A stretch of 64,000 nt of DNA from Comamonas sp. BIGb0124 (lineage in GTDB: Bacteria > Pseudomonadota > Gammaproteobacteria > Burkholderiales > Burkholderiaceae_C): the NCBI RefSeq assembly GCF_003752175.1, contig NZ_RJVF01000008.1, positions 806,001 to 870,000 on the forward strand, read 5' to 3'. Shown here piece after piece: positions 1 through 8,222 of the stretch. Every line of letters begins with the position of its first letter. The stretch's first letter is position 1. The notes beneath the pieces are model-generated. The model had not been told where the DNA came from. It made no database searches and was given only the letters and a program-made list of their open reading frames with translations. The position numbers and the translations under genes were made by a program.

Positions 1-1525
1 CACCGACATGTACGGCCGCAGTAGCGTCATTGGGCCACTGAACCTGTCCGCGTTCAAGCCAGGCCAACGCCACCCCTTCGACGCGCAGCAGCCGGGCTTC
101 GTCGAGCGCCTCGATCCAATCGCCCACGCGCGCGGCGTCCAACTGGCTGCCACCGGGTGCCGGCAACAGCCAGACCCGGGCCTGCGTGGCCAGTTGCGCC
201 AGCGTCACCATCAGGCGCAGGGTCCCGCGGTCGGGTGAGCGCCGGGGATCGCAGGCCATCAGCAGCCGCTCGGCAGGCTCCCGGGTCAGTTGGTCGAGCA
301 CACGCTGGCGCTGGCCTCCGGTGTCGAGCCGCCCGCCGTCGTGCACCTGGCCCTCGATCCCCTCCGGCAAATCCGGCGGCCAGTCGTGATCGGTGCCCAG
401 TTCGATGGCGACCAGAATCGCGCCATGGCCTGCGACGATCCGCGTGGCATCGAGCTGCGCATCGGCGCGACGGGGCGGCGCGGCGTCGTGCACCCCGACG
501 GCCTCGGCGGCCGGCACCAGGCGGCTCCGCAACATCTCGAGACCCGGCAAGCCGGTATCCAACGTCAGGCGCTTCGTGCCGCGCCTCCAGCCCGCCGCGC
601 ACAGCAACCCGAGCAGCAGGCGCGGCAGCACACCGTAGGTCACCACCAGACCGACCAGCCACCAGGCCCATTGCTGGCGAACCGACGGATCGCCAACGAC
701 GCCCTGCCCGCTGGCCTCGATGGCCTGGACCCCCAGCGCCGGAAAGCCCAGGTGAGACGGCAACCAGCCCAGTGCCTGAGTCAGGGCCACAAACGTGTCG
801 CCGCCCAGCAGCGTGCTTTCCCACACGAAGCCATAGCGGCGCGTGGCCATCGTCGCCAGCAGGCAAAGCAGCGCCGACACCAAGGTCACCAGCCAGAAAC
901 CATGGGTGAGCAGGCCCATCAGCCAGCGCAACAAGCCGTGGCGCACCAGCACGGGCTGCCAGGCTGCGCCCAGTTGCAGCATGCGCGCTTCGCGGCTGAA
1001 GCGCCCGATCAGCCATATCCATAAACGGCCAGCCAGGCCCAGGCCCTGCCCGGCCGCTTGCGCACTCCCTCGTACTGTCGCCAGCATGGCCACCAGCCAG
1101 ACCAGCAGCATGAGCGCATTCAAGCCCAGCAGCCCGACCACGGCCCGGTAGACATTGACCACCACGCCATCCGGTCCGGCCTGTGTCCCCAATGCAGCCC
1201 AGGCCAGCCCGGCGCCGCTGAGCACGGCCACAACGGCCAGCAGCGCAACAGCGAGGCCGGCACTGGTCAGCCAACGCGATTGCGCCTGAACCCATCCGTC
1301 GCGCAGACCCAGCGCCCAGGCCCGAATCTGCAGTCGCGTCGAAAAACTGCCGCCTGCCGCTCGCGCCTGCCGATTGGCCTGCTCGTCGTCGAGCCAGCCC
1401 GTCTGGGCCTCGGTCAATCGCAACGCCTCGGTCAGCCAGAGGCTGCGCAAACGGTCGGGCTGGACAGGGGAATCGGAAAGGGGCGAAACGGCCGGGGGCT
1501 TGGAAGAAGAGGGAGTGGCTTGCAA
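1..1525 (-). CDS. DUF2868 family integral membrane protein (3' end outside window)
   Basis: The reading frame enters from position 1 and is open to about 1525 on the minus strand. Near the N-terminus it reads DRLRSLWLTEALRLTEAQ and WLDDEQANRQARAAGG, and near the window edge SPDRGTLRLMVTLAQLATQ followed by GDWIEALDEARLL. This pattern is typical of the DUF2868 family, which in Burkholderiales usually precedes a DUF3482 GTPase-like gene; that partner would lie just left of the window. The central part is hydrophobic and Trp-rich, consistent with several membrane helices. There is no ATG before the conserved start, so I use the TTG at 1525; this start is uncertain. The function is unknown. It is divergent from the lipocalin-like gene, with about 120 bp between them. 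Confidence 0.8.
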   Translation of the reverse strand, partial: MQATPSSSKPPAVSPLSDSPVQPDRLRSLWLTEALRLTEAQTGWLDDEQANRQARAAGGSFSTRLQIRAWALGLRDGWVQAQSRWLTSAGLAVALLAVVAVLSGAGLAWAALGTQAGPDGVVVNVYRAVVGLLGLNALMLLVWLVAMLATVRGSAQAAGQGLGLAGRLWIWLIGRFSREARMLQLGAAWQPVLVRHGLLRWLMGLLTHGFWLVTLVSALLCLLATMATRRYGFVWESTLLGGDTFVALTQALGWLPSHLGFPALGVQAIEASGQGVVGDPSVRQQWAWWLVGLVVTYGVLPRLLLGLLCAAGWRRGTKRLTLDTGLPGLEMLRSRLVPAAEAVGVHDAAPPRRADAQLDATRIVAGHGAILVAIELGTDHDWPPDLPEGIEGQVHDGGRLDTGGQRQRVLDQLTREPAERLLMACDPRRSPDRGTLRLMVTLAQLATQARVWLLPAPGGSQLDAARVGDWIEALDEARLLRVEGVALAWLERGQVQWPNDATAAVHVG

Positions 1526-1646
1526 ATCAAAAAGGAATCCGTAGAAAACACTGGTGCACGGCCGGACCCGGCCGCACTGTTCAAGACCCGCTGGCGAGCT
1601 CTCGGTTCCCCGAACCAGCGAGGGCCTATGCTGCCACAATCAAAGC

Positions 1647-2819
1647 ATGTCCGCGACCCAGCAACCCCTCGTATCCGCCCTGCCGTCCTCTGCCGGCCGG
1701 CGGCTCTGGCTGAAGCATGCCTGGCAGCTCTCGGCCGCAGGACTGGCGGCGGCCGGTGGGCCTGCGGCCTGGGCCGCAGCCGGGGCCACGGCCTTGCAGC
1801 CCCTGGCACCCCGCATGCTGGTGTTTCCACGCGATCATGGCAGCCATCCCGAGCTTCAGACCGAATGGTGGTACGTCACGGGCCACCTGCGCCCGCGCGG
1901 CAACGCCGGCCCGGCCCCGAGCCATGGTTTCCAGATCACCTTCTTCCGCTCGCGCGTGGCCCAGGCCGAAGGCATCCAGTCCAGCTTCGCGGCACGCCAA
2001 CTGCTGTTCGCTCACGCAGCGATCACCGACCTGGCCCGCGGCGAACTGATTCATGTGCAGCGCATGGCGCGCCAGGGCCACGGCTGGGCGCAGGCCGCCG
2101 AGACCGACATGGCCGTGCACATCGGCCCGTGGCTGCTGACCAGCGAAGCCAGGGGGCGTCATGCCGCCAAGATCGAAACCGACGAACTCCTGCTCGACCT
2201 GAAACTGACCGACAGCCAGCCTCTTGTGCTGCAGGGCTTGGACGGACTCTCGCGCAAGGGGCCGTTGCCCGAACAGGCGAGTTATTACTACAGCCGCCCA
2301 CAACTCGATGTGACCGGCCGCATCCGCACACGACAAGACCGTGCGCCCCTCGACATGACCGGCACCGCCTGGCTCGATCACGAGTGGAGCGACGCCTTGC
2401 TGTCGCGCGACGCCGAAGGCTGGGACTGGATGGGCATCAATTTCCTGAACGGCAGCGCCCTCACCGCCTTCCAGTTGCGCCGGCCCGATGGCAGCGCCCT
2501 GTGGACCGGTGGTTCGTGGCGTCAGGCCGGAGGGCAGGCCCACGCCTTCGCGCCAGGAGAACTGAAATGGTCTCCCGGCCGCACCTGGACCAGTCCGCAG
2601 TCGGGCGCCCGCTATCCACTGGCGTGGCAAGTCGACACACCGGCGGGCCGATTCAGGGTGCGCGCCCTGGCAGATCCTCAGGAAATCGACGCACGCGCCA
2701 GCACGGGCGGCATCTACTGGGAGGGCCTGTGCGCGCTCAGCCGTGCCGACAGCAGCGAGACCCTGGGTTACGGATACCTTGAAATGACCGGTTACCACGC
2801 GCCGCTGCGGGTGAGTTGA
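1647..2819 (+). CDS. AttH/CrtC-type lipocalin-like domain protein, probably exported
   Basis: The product has 390 residues. It begins with a twin-arginine-like leader (GRRLWLKHAWQLSAAG, then an Ala-rich stretch), so Tat export to the periplasm is likely. The mature part carries the hallmarks of the AttH / hydroxyneurosporene synthase (CrtC) lipocalin-like family: TEWWYVTGHL early, GFQITFFRS, a central TAWLDHEWSD motif, GWDWMGINFLNG and a C-terminal GYGYLEMTGY. The start is the ATG at 1647; the upstream in-frame extension does not resemble the family. Relatives are often encoded beside a LolCDE-like ABC transporter, but here the gene stands alone between DUF2868 and the liv operon. Family members bind or modify hydrophobic ligands; the substrate here cannot be told from sequence. 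Confidence 0.82.
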   Translation: MSATQQPLVSALPSSAGRRLWLKHAWQLSAAGLAAAGGPAAWAAAGATALQPLAPRMLVFPRDHGSHPELQTEWWYVTGHLRPRGNAGPAPSHGFQITFFRSRVAQAEGIQSSFAARQLLFAHAAITDLARGELIHVQRMARQGHGWAQAAETDMAVHIGPWLLTSEARGRHAAKIETDELLLDLKLTDSQPLVLQGLDGLSRKGPLPEQASYYYSRPQLDVTGRIRTRQDRAPLDMTGTAWLDHEWSDALLSRDAEGWDWMGINFLNGSALTAFQLRRPDGSALWTGGSWRQAGGQAHAFAPGELKWSPGRTWTSPQSGARYPLAWQVDTPAGRFRVRALADPQEIDARASTGGIYWEGLCALSRADSSETLGYGYLEMTGYHAPLRVS

Positions 2820-2894
2820 CGCTCACGCCGGCGACGGCGCGAGCCCGTGCCTCAGCCCATCCCCCACGTGCCCTCTCGGGTGCCGAACGTCACA

Positions 2895-3965
2895 TCAGCC
2901 GTTGCGGGCCGGCGCGACCGGTGCGGCATGCACGTCCTTCGGCATGGCCTGCGCGGGTGGCGTTTCTTCACCCGAACGCCTCTTGGACGGATAGAAACGT
3001 TCGATCAGAGCGATCAGTTCGCCCATGATGCCGCGGCGGAATGCCAGTACACAGACGACAAAGATCAGCCCGGTGACCATGGTGACCGATTCGCCCAACG
3101 TGTTGAACCAGTCGACGCCCGTGTTGCGCGCCAGCCAGTGGCCGATCTCGCCCAGCTTGTTCTCCAGCGCGATGATGACCGCAGCGCCCACCAAGGGGCC
3201 CGACAGCGTGCCCAGGCCGCCGACCAGCGTCATCAGCACCACGGAACCCGACATCGCCCAGTGCACGTCGGTCAGGGTGGCGAATCCCATGGCCAGCGTC
3301 TTGAGCGATCCGGCCAGCCCCGACAGCGCGGCCGACAGCACGAACACCAGCAGCTTGAAGCGCTGCGTGTCGTAGCCCAGCGAAATCGCGCGCGGCTCGT
3401 TTTCCTTGATGGCCTTGAGAATCTGTCCGAAGGGCGAATGCACCACCCGCATGATGAAGAGCAGCGCCAGCACGACGATGGCCAGCGTCACGTAATACAT
3501 GGTGACGTCCTGGCGCAGATCGAGCAGGCCCAGGAAGGTCCCGCGCGGCACACCCTGCAATCCGTCCTCGCCGCCGGTGAACGGTGCCTGCAGACAGAAA
3601 AAGAACAGCATCTGCGCCAATGCCAGGGTGATCATCGTGAAATAGATGCCCTGCCGCTTGATCGCCAGATAACCCACCACCAGGCCGAGCACTGCGCCGG
3701 ACAGCGTGCCCAGAACCAGCCCCAGCTCGGGCGGTACGCCCCAGACCTTGATGGCATGTCCGGCCGCATAACCGGCACCCCCCAGAAAAGCCGCATGCCC
3801 GAAGGACAGCAGTCCGGTGTAGCCCAGCAGCAGATTAAAAGCGGCGGCAAACAGCATGAAGCACAGCAGCTTCATGATCAGTATGGGATAGACGCCGATG
3901 AAGGGCACCAGCGCCAGGGCCAGCAGCAGCAAGCCATACAAAACGAGCTTGATAGGAAAAGTCAT
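2895..3965 (-). CDS. livM: branched-chain amino acid ABC transporter permease, LivM type
   Basis: This is a 356-residue inner-membrane permease of the LivM family, one of two channel subunits of a HAAT-type (hydrophobic amino acid) importer. It opens with hydrophobic helices (KLVLYGLLLLALALVPF), contains the family signature LLLGYTGLLSFGHAAFLGGAGYAAG around residues 45-70, and has a cytoplasmic EAA-like loop with IKENEPRAISLGYDTQRFK near residues 185-205, where the ATPase docks. The C-terminal 40 residues are polar and Ala/Pro-rich. It is the last gene of livG-F-K-H-M, 25 bp after livH. Substrates of this family include Leu/Ile/Val, urea and aromatic acids; the exact ligand is not evident. 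Confidence 0.92.
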   Translation of the reverse strand: MTFPIKLVLYGLLLLALALVPFIGVYPILIMKLLCFMLFAAAFNLLLGYTGLLSFGHAAFLGGAGYAAGHAIKVWGVPPELGLVLGTLSGAVLGLVVGYLAIKRQGIYFTMITLALAQMLFFFCLQAPFTGGEDGLQGVPRGTFLGLLDLRQDVTMYYVTLAIVVLALLFIMRVVHSPFGQILKAIKENEPRAISLGYDTQRFKLLVFVLSAALSGLAGSLKTLAMGFATLTDVHWAMSGSVVLMTLVGGLGTLSGPLVGAAVIIALENKLGEIGHWLARNTGVDWFNTLGESVTMVTGLIFVVCVLAFRRGIMGELIALIERFYPSKRRSGEETPPAQAMPKDVHAAPVAPARNG

Positions 3966-3990
3966 GCCAACATCCTTGGGCTCAACAACA

Positions 3991-4869
3991 TTACTTCTCG
4001 CGGCCGAACAGGCCGGCCGGACGGATCAACAGCACGACGGCCATGATCACGAAAACCACGGTCGAAGACGCCTCGGGGTAGAACACCTTGGTCACCCCTT
4101 CGACGATCCCCAGCCCCAGCCCGGTCACGATGGTGCCCATGATCGAGCCCATGCCACCGATCACCACCACCGCGAACACGATGATGATGAGGTTCTGCCC
4201 CATCAGCGGCGAGACCTGCATCACCGGTGCGGCCAGCACGCCGGCCAATCCGGCCAGTGCCACGCCGAAGCCGTAGGTCAGGGTGATCATGAGGGGCACG
4301 TTCACGCCGAACGCCTCGACCAGCCGCGGGTTCTCGGTACCCGCCCGCAGGTAGGCACCAAGCTTGGTCTTCTCGATCACGAACCAGGTCGCCAGGCAGG
4401 TCAGGATCGACGCCACCACCACGAAGCCGCGGTAGTTCGGCATGATCATGAAACCCAGGTTGGTCGCCCCCGAGATCGGCGCGCTGTAGGCCAGGCCCGA
4501 GACGCCGTAGATCGAGCGCAGCACGCCCTCGAGAATCAGCGTGATGCCCAATGTCAGCAACAAGCCGTAGAGGTGATCGAGCCGGTAGATCCATCGCAGA
4601 AACAGCCTCTCGATGACGATGCCCACCAGGCCCACCAGCAGGGGCGCCACCAGCAGCATCACCCAGAAGCTGAGGTCGAAGTAGTTCAGTCCGGCCCAGG
4701 CCAGCACGGCCCCCAGCATGAACAACGCGCCGTGCGCAAAATTGATCACGTTGAGCAGGCCGAAGATCACCGCCAGGCCAAGACTGAGGATGGCGTAGAA
4801 CGAGCCATTGACCAGCCCCAGCAGGAGCTGTCCGAGCAAGGCCGTCATGGGTATGCCGAATAGGATCAT
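3991..4869 (-). CDS. livH: branched-chain amino acid ABC transporter permease, LivH type
   Basis: The product has 292 residues and is the LivH-type partner of LivM. It starts MILFGIPMTALLGQLLLGLVNGSFYAILSLGLAVIF and contains the characteristic GLLNVINFAHGALFMLGA motif. Mid-protein it has ENPRLVEAFGVNVPLM, the ATPase-contact loop, and it ends with RPAGLFGREK, a common LivH ending. The ATG at 4869 was chosen over an upstream in-frame codon because the extension is not hydrophobic and homologues begin at this point. A 176-bp spacer with a GC-rich hairpin separates it from the binding-protein gene. Confidence 0.92.
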   Translation of the reverse strand: MILFGIPMTALLGQLLLGLVNGSFYAILSLGLAVIFGLLNVINFAHGALFMLGAVLAWAGLNYFDLSFWVMLLVAPLLVGLVGIVIERLFLRWIYRLDHLYGLLLTLGITLILEGVLRSIYGVSGLAYSAPISGATNLGFMIMPNYRGFVVVASILTCLATWFVIEKTKLGAYLRAGTENPRLVEAFGVNVPLMITLTYGFGVALAGLAGVLAAPVMQVSPLMGQNLIIIVFAVVVIGGMGSIMGTIVTGLGLGIVEGVTKVFYPEASSTVVFVIMAVVLLIRPAGLFGREK

Positions 4870-5010
4870 GTTCGTTGCTTCAGGCAGTCGACCGCAAGAT
4901 GCGGGAGATGGCATGCCGGGACGTCAGCGGCGTCACGGCATCCGATCGGGGCTTCGGGACGCACGTCGTGCGCGGGTGGCAGGTAACCGGCTGCAGGCGG
5001 CACGAGCCGG

Positions 5011-5036
5011 CGGGCACCGCCCGCCCGCCGTGCCCG
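5011..5036 (-). terminator. GC-rich hairpin between livK and livH
   Basis: Arms CGGGCAC (5011-5017) and GTGCCCG (5030-5036) enclose a GC-rich loop just after the livK stop codon. There is no T-run. Such stems after binding-protein genes usually stabilise the upstream mRNA or reduce transcription into the permease genes, giving excess binding protein. That role is inferred. Confidence 0.4.
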
Positions 5037-5045
5037 TTGTCTGGG

Positions 5046-6263
5046 TCACTTCCAGAGCTTGCAGCGCGATTCGGCTTTGGTCGTGTAGACCTGGTCGCCG
5101 GGAAGCGTCGCCTGGACCGTGAAATAGTCCCACGGCTGCTTGGACTCGGCCGGTGTCTTCACCTTGAGCAGATACATGTCGTGCACGAACCGGCCATCGT
5201 CGCGGATGGTGCCCTTGGCGTAGAAGTCGTTGATGCCGGTCTTCTTGAGATGGGCCAGGACCTGGTCGGTGTCGGTCGACTTCACGGCCTCGACCGCCTT
5301 GAGGTAGTTCATGGTCGCCGAGTAGTCGGCAGCCTGCAGGCTAGACGGCATGCGCTTGGTCTTCTCGAAGAACTTCTTGGCAAAGGCCCGCGAGGCATCG
5401 GTCTGATCCCAGTACCAGCTGTCCGTGAACAACAGGCCCTGCGTGTCCTTGAGCCCCAGGCTGTGGATGTCGTTGATGAAGATCAGCAGGCCTGCGAGCT
5501 TCATCGTCTTGTTGATGCCGAACTCGCTGGCCGCCTTGATGGCATTGACCGTGTCGCCGCCTGCATTGGCCAGGCCCAGCACCTTGGCGCCCGAGCTCTG
5601 CGCCTGCAGCAGGAAGGACGAGAAGTCGGAAGCATTGAGCGGATGGCGCACCGTGCCCTTGACCGTGCCGCCGGCGTCCTTGACCACCTTGGAGGTGTCG
5701 GCCTCCAGCGAATGGCCGAATGCATAGTCGGCGGTCAGGAAAAACCAGTCCTTGTCGCCTTGCTTGACCAGGGCGCCGCCGGTGCCCTTGGCCAGTGCCA
5801 CCGTGTCGTACGCATAGTGGATGGTATAGGGCGAGCAGGCCTCGTTGGTCAGGGCCGACGAGCCTGCGCCGATCTGGATATAGAGCTTTTTCTTTTCTTC
5901 GGCGACCTTGGCGCTGGCCAGCGCCGTGCCGGAGTTCGTGCCGCCGATGATGGCGACCACACCCTGCGTGTCGAACCATTCGCGCGCCTTGGAGGCTGCG
6001 ATGTCGGCCTTGTTCTGGTGATCGGCGCTCAGCAGTTCCACCGGCTTGCCCAGCACCTTGCCGCCGAAGTCGTCGATGGCCATCTGGATGGCGATGGCCC
6101 CGTTCTTGCCGTCGATGTCCGAGTAGAGACTGGACATGTCCGTCGTGAAGCCGATGCGGATCTTGTCGGCCTGCTGGGCCTGTGCCCCACTGGTCAGTCC
6201 CAGGACCGCCACGCCCAGCGCGACGGCCAGCATGTTGAACGAAGGTTGCTTGCTGCGTGTCAT
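5046..6263 (-). CDS. periplasmic substrate-binding protein of branched-chain amino acid-type ABC importer
   Basis: The product has 405 residues and belongs to the peripla_BP_6 (LivK-like) family. Residues 1-29 are a Sec signal peptide (basic start, LAVALGVAVLGLTSG, cleavage after AQA). The mature protein begins QQADKIRIGFTTDMSSLYSDIDGKN, typical of the subgroup that binds small organic or amino acids, and contains ELLSADHQNKADIAASKARE and IGGTNSGTALA in the first lobe. The start is the ATG at 6263. The gene sits in the middle of the liv operon rather than at its front, 79 bp after livF. The ligand is unknown: this subfamily includes binders of aromatic acids as well as Leu/Ile/Val, so the symbol livK is not assigned formally. 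Confidence 0.88.
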   Translation of the reverse strand: MTRSKQPSFNMLAVALGVAVLGLTSGAQAQQADKIRIGFTTDMSSLYSDIDGKNGAIAIQMAIDDFGGKVLGKPVELLSADHQNKADIAASKAREWFDTQGVVAIIGGTNSGTALASAKVAEEKKKLYIQIGAGSSALTNEACSPYTIHYAYDTVALAKGTGGALVKQGDKDWFFLTADYAFGHSLEADTSKVVKDAGGTVKGTVRHPLNASDFSSFLLQAQSSGAKVLGLANAGGDTVNAIKAASEFGINKTMKLAGLLIFINDIHSLGLKDTQGLLFTDSWYWDQTDASRAFAKKFFEKTKRMPSSLQAADYSATMNYLKAVEAVKSTDTDQVLAHLKKTGINDFYAKGTIRDDGRFVHDMYLLKVKTPAESKQPWDYFTVQATLPGDQVYTTKAESRCKLWK

Positions 6264-6342
6264 TGCCTTGTCTCCTGTTTGTCGATGTCAAAAAAACCGC
6301 AAGGGAAACTCGCGAGGGAAAAAATGAGGACGGCCACCGTGT

Positions 6343-7089
6343 TCAGACGCCCAGCAGCTCGGTGAGCACCGGCATCTTCTGCTGCAGTTCGGCGGCGCCG
6401 AAACGCTCGACGATGCGACCGTGTTCCATCACGTAGAACCGATCGGCCAGCGGGGCCGCGAAGCGGAAGTTCTGTTCCACCATGACCACCGTGTAGCCCC
6501 TGGCTTTCAGCATGACGATCATGCGTGCGAGGGCCTGCACGATCACGGGCGCCAGGCCCTCGGAGATCTCGTCGAGCAGCAGCAGGTTCGCGCCGGTCCG
6601 CAGGATGCGCGCGACCGCCAGCATCTGCTGTTCGCCGCCCGACAGCCGGGTGCCCTGGCTGTGGCGGCGCTCTGCGAGGTTCGGAAACATCTCGTAGATC
6701 TCGGCCACCGACATGCCCTTGCCGCTGCTCTTGAGCGTGGGCGGCAGCATCAGGTTCTCCTCGCAGGACAGGCTGGCGAAGATGCCGCGCTCCTCGGGGC
6801 AGTAGCCGACGCCGCGATGGGCGATGCGATGCGTGGGCAGGTGAGAGACTTCCTCGCCCGCGATCTTGATGGAGCCCTTGCGGGTGCCCGTGAGCCCCAT
6901 GATGGCACGCAGGGTGGACGTGCGGCCGGCGCCGTTTCGGCCCAGCAGCGTCACCACCTCTCCGCGGCGCACGTCCAGATCGACGCCATGCAGGACGTGG
7001 CTTTCGCCATACCAGGCGTGCAGCCCCTGCAGCGACAGGGCCAGGGCCTGCGCGCCGCCTTCCGTCCGTTGATCTTGCGATTCGGCCAT
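6343..7089 (-). CDS. livF: branched-chain amino acid ABC transporter ATPase, LivF type, with Arg in Walker A
   Basis: The product has 248 residues and is the second ATPase of the importer. The Walker A region reads GRNGAGRTST at about residues 50-59, so the usual phosphate-binding lysine is arginine (codon cgc). Everything else is canonical: GYCPEERGIF, the ABC signature LSGGEQQMLAVAR, Walker B NLLLLDEISEGLAP, and the switch MVEQNF. From memory, Arg at this position also occurs in other Burkholderiales LivF paralogues, so it is probably a lineage feature rather than an error. The gene follows livG by 1 bp and is co-transcribed with it. Because the heterodimer also contains a normal LivG, ATP hydrolysis may depend mainly on one site. 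Confidence 0.9.
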   Translation of the reverse strand: MAESQDQRTEGGAQALALSLQGLHAWYGESHVLHGVDLDVRRGEVVTLLGRNGAGRTSTLRAIMGLTGTRKGSIKIAGEEVSHLPTHRIAHRGVGYCPEERGIFASLSCEENLMLPPTLKSSGKGMSVAEIYEMFPNLAERRHSQGTRLSGGEQQMLAVARILRTGANLLLLDEISEGLAPVIVQALARMIVMLKARGYTVVMVEQNFRFAAPLADRFYVMEHGRIVERFGAAELQQKMPVLTELLGV

Positions 7090-7090
7090 G

Positions 7091-7861
7091 TCAGTGCGCT
7101 CCTTGGAGTTCGCCGTCGGACTGGCCCATGTAGGCCTCCATCACGGCAGGGTTGCGCGAGACCTCGGCATACGGGCCTTCGGCCAGCACCGCGCCGCGCT
7201 GCAGCACCGTGATGGTGTGGGCGATGCTGGAGACCACGTTCATGTTGTGCTCGACCATCAGGATGGTGCGGCCCGCCGAGACCTTCTGGATCAGTTGCGT
7301 CACGCGGTCCACGTCTTCGTGGCCCATGCCCTGCGTGGGCTCGTCGAGCAGCATCAGTTCGGGGTCCATGGCCAGCGTCGTCGCGATCTCGAGCGCGCGC
7401 TTGCGGCCATAGGGCAGGTTCACCGTGGTCTCGTCGGCAAAGCCTTCGAGTCCCACTTCGGCCAGCAGCTCGCGGGCCTTGTCATGCAACTGCCGCAGTT
7501 GGCTCTCGCTGCGCCAGAAATGGTAGGCCGTGCCCAGCTTGCGCTGCAGGCCGACACGCACGTTCTCGAGAACGGTCAGATGGGGAAACACCGCAGAGAT
7601 CTGGAACGACCGGATCACGCCGCGGCGTGCGATCTGTGCCGGCTTTTCGCGGGTGATGTCCTGACCGTTGAAAAGAATCTCGCCGCGCGTCGGCTCGAGA
7701 AACTTGGTCAGCAGATTAAAACAGGTCGTCTTGCCTGCGCCGTTGGGGCCGATCAGGGCGTGGATGGAGCCACGCCTGACCCGCAGATTGACATCGTTCA
7801 CGGCGGTGAAGCCCTTGAACGCCTTGGTCATGTGGCGCGTTTCGAGAATGATGTCGCTCAT
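7091..7861 (-). CDS. livG: branched-chain amino acid ABC transporter ATPase, LivG type
   Basis: The product has 256 residues and is the first gene of the liv operon. It has a normal Walker A (GPNGAGKTTCFN, about residues 38-49), the LivG-specific insertion around TRGEILFNGQDITREKPAQIARRGVIRSFQ, a Walker B LMLLDEPTQGMGH and the switch MVEHNM. The usual LSGG signature is reduced here to LPYGRKRALEIATTLA, a form often seen in LivG proteins. The start is the ATG at 7861. The promoter should lie in the 361-bp divergent region to its right. Confidence 0.92.
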   Translation of the reverse strand: MSDIILETRHMTKAFKGFTAVNDVNLRVRRGSIHALIGPNGAGKTTCFNLLTKFLEPTRGEILFNGQDITREKPAQIARRGVIRSFQISAVFPHLTVLENVRVGLQRKLGTAYHFWRSESQLRQLHDKARELLAEVGLEGFADETTVNLPYGRKRALEIATTLAMDPELMLLDEPTQGMGHEDVDRVTQLIQKVSAGRTILMVEHNMNVVSSIAHTITVLQRGAVLAEGPYAEVSRNPAVMEAYMGQSDGELQGAH

Positions 7862-8222
7862 TCGAGAGGATCCCTTGAGAGTCGGACGTCGTTGCGGCGC
7901 TGCCGCAAACCTGCAATGTCGTGGTGTCAGTGGACTCTAGACGTGTCGCTCAAACCGTCCTATAGGGACAAATGCCATCGCGGTTTTCCCTAGCGGCTCG
8001 GGCGGCGACGCAAAGTCACCGTCGACGGGCCGCTTGCGTGCGCCGCACAAAAACACGGTCAAAACCGGGCTTCCCCGGCACACCGGCGCCAACTTCCCTA
8101 AACTGGCGGTCCTGGCTTCGTCCCGGTGGCATGCGACACCGGGACCACCGGGGTCCTGCTGCCCCTATCCAGCCGCGTTTCGCAACGTCGACACGGCTGC
8201 CACCCGCTTCATCCCTCTCCCC
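7862..8222. other. divergent intergenic region between livG and an ABC exporter gene
   Basis: This is 361 bp without a supported gene. The livG-proximal part holds an imperfect inverted repeat at 7963-7992. The right half (about 8000-8222) is GC-rich and could be read as an N-terminal extension of the exporter, but it shows no family similarity. No clear -10/-35 pair stands out on either strand. Confidence 0.5.
7963..7992. promoter_or_regulatory. imperfect inverted repeat upstream of the liv operon
   Basis: Arms TAGGGACAAA (7963-7972) and TTTTCCCTA (7984-7992) are near-complementary across a short spacer, about 100 bp upstream of livG. The placement suits an operator for a dimeric regulator controlling the importer. 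The regulator is unknown. Confidence 0.35.

Noticed and set aside
1058-2782. A 574-codon plus-strand frame overlapping DUF2868 and the lipocalin-like gene
   Set aside because: Composition is Arg/Pro/Gly/His-rich, with no domain. Both overlapping genes in other frames have clear homology.
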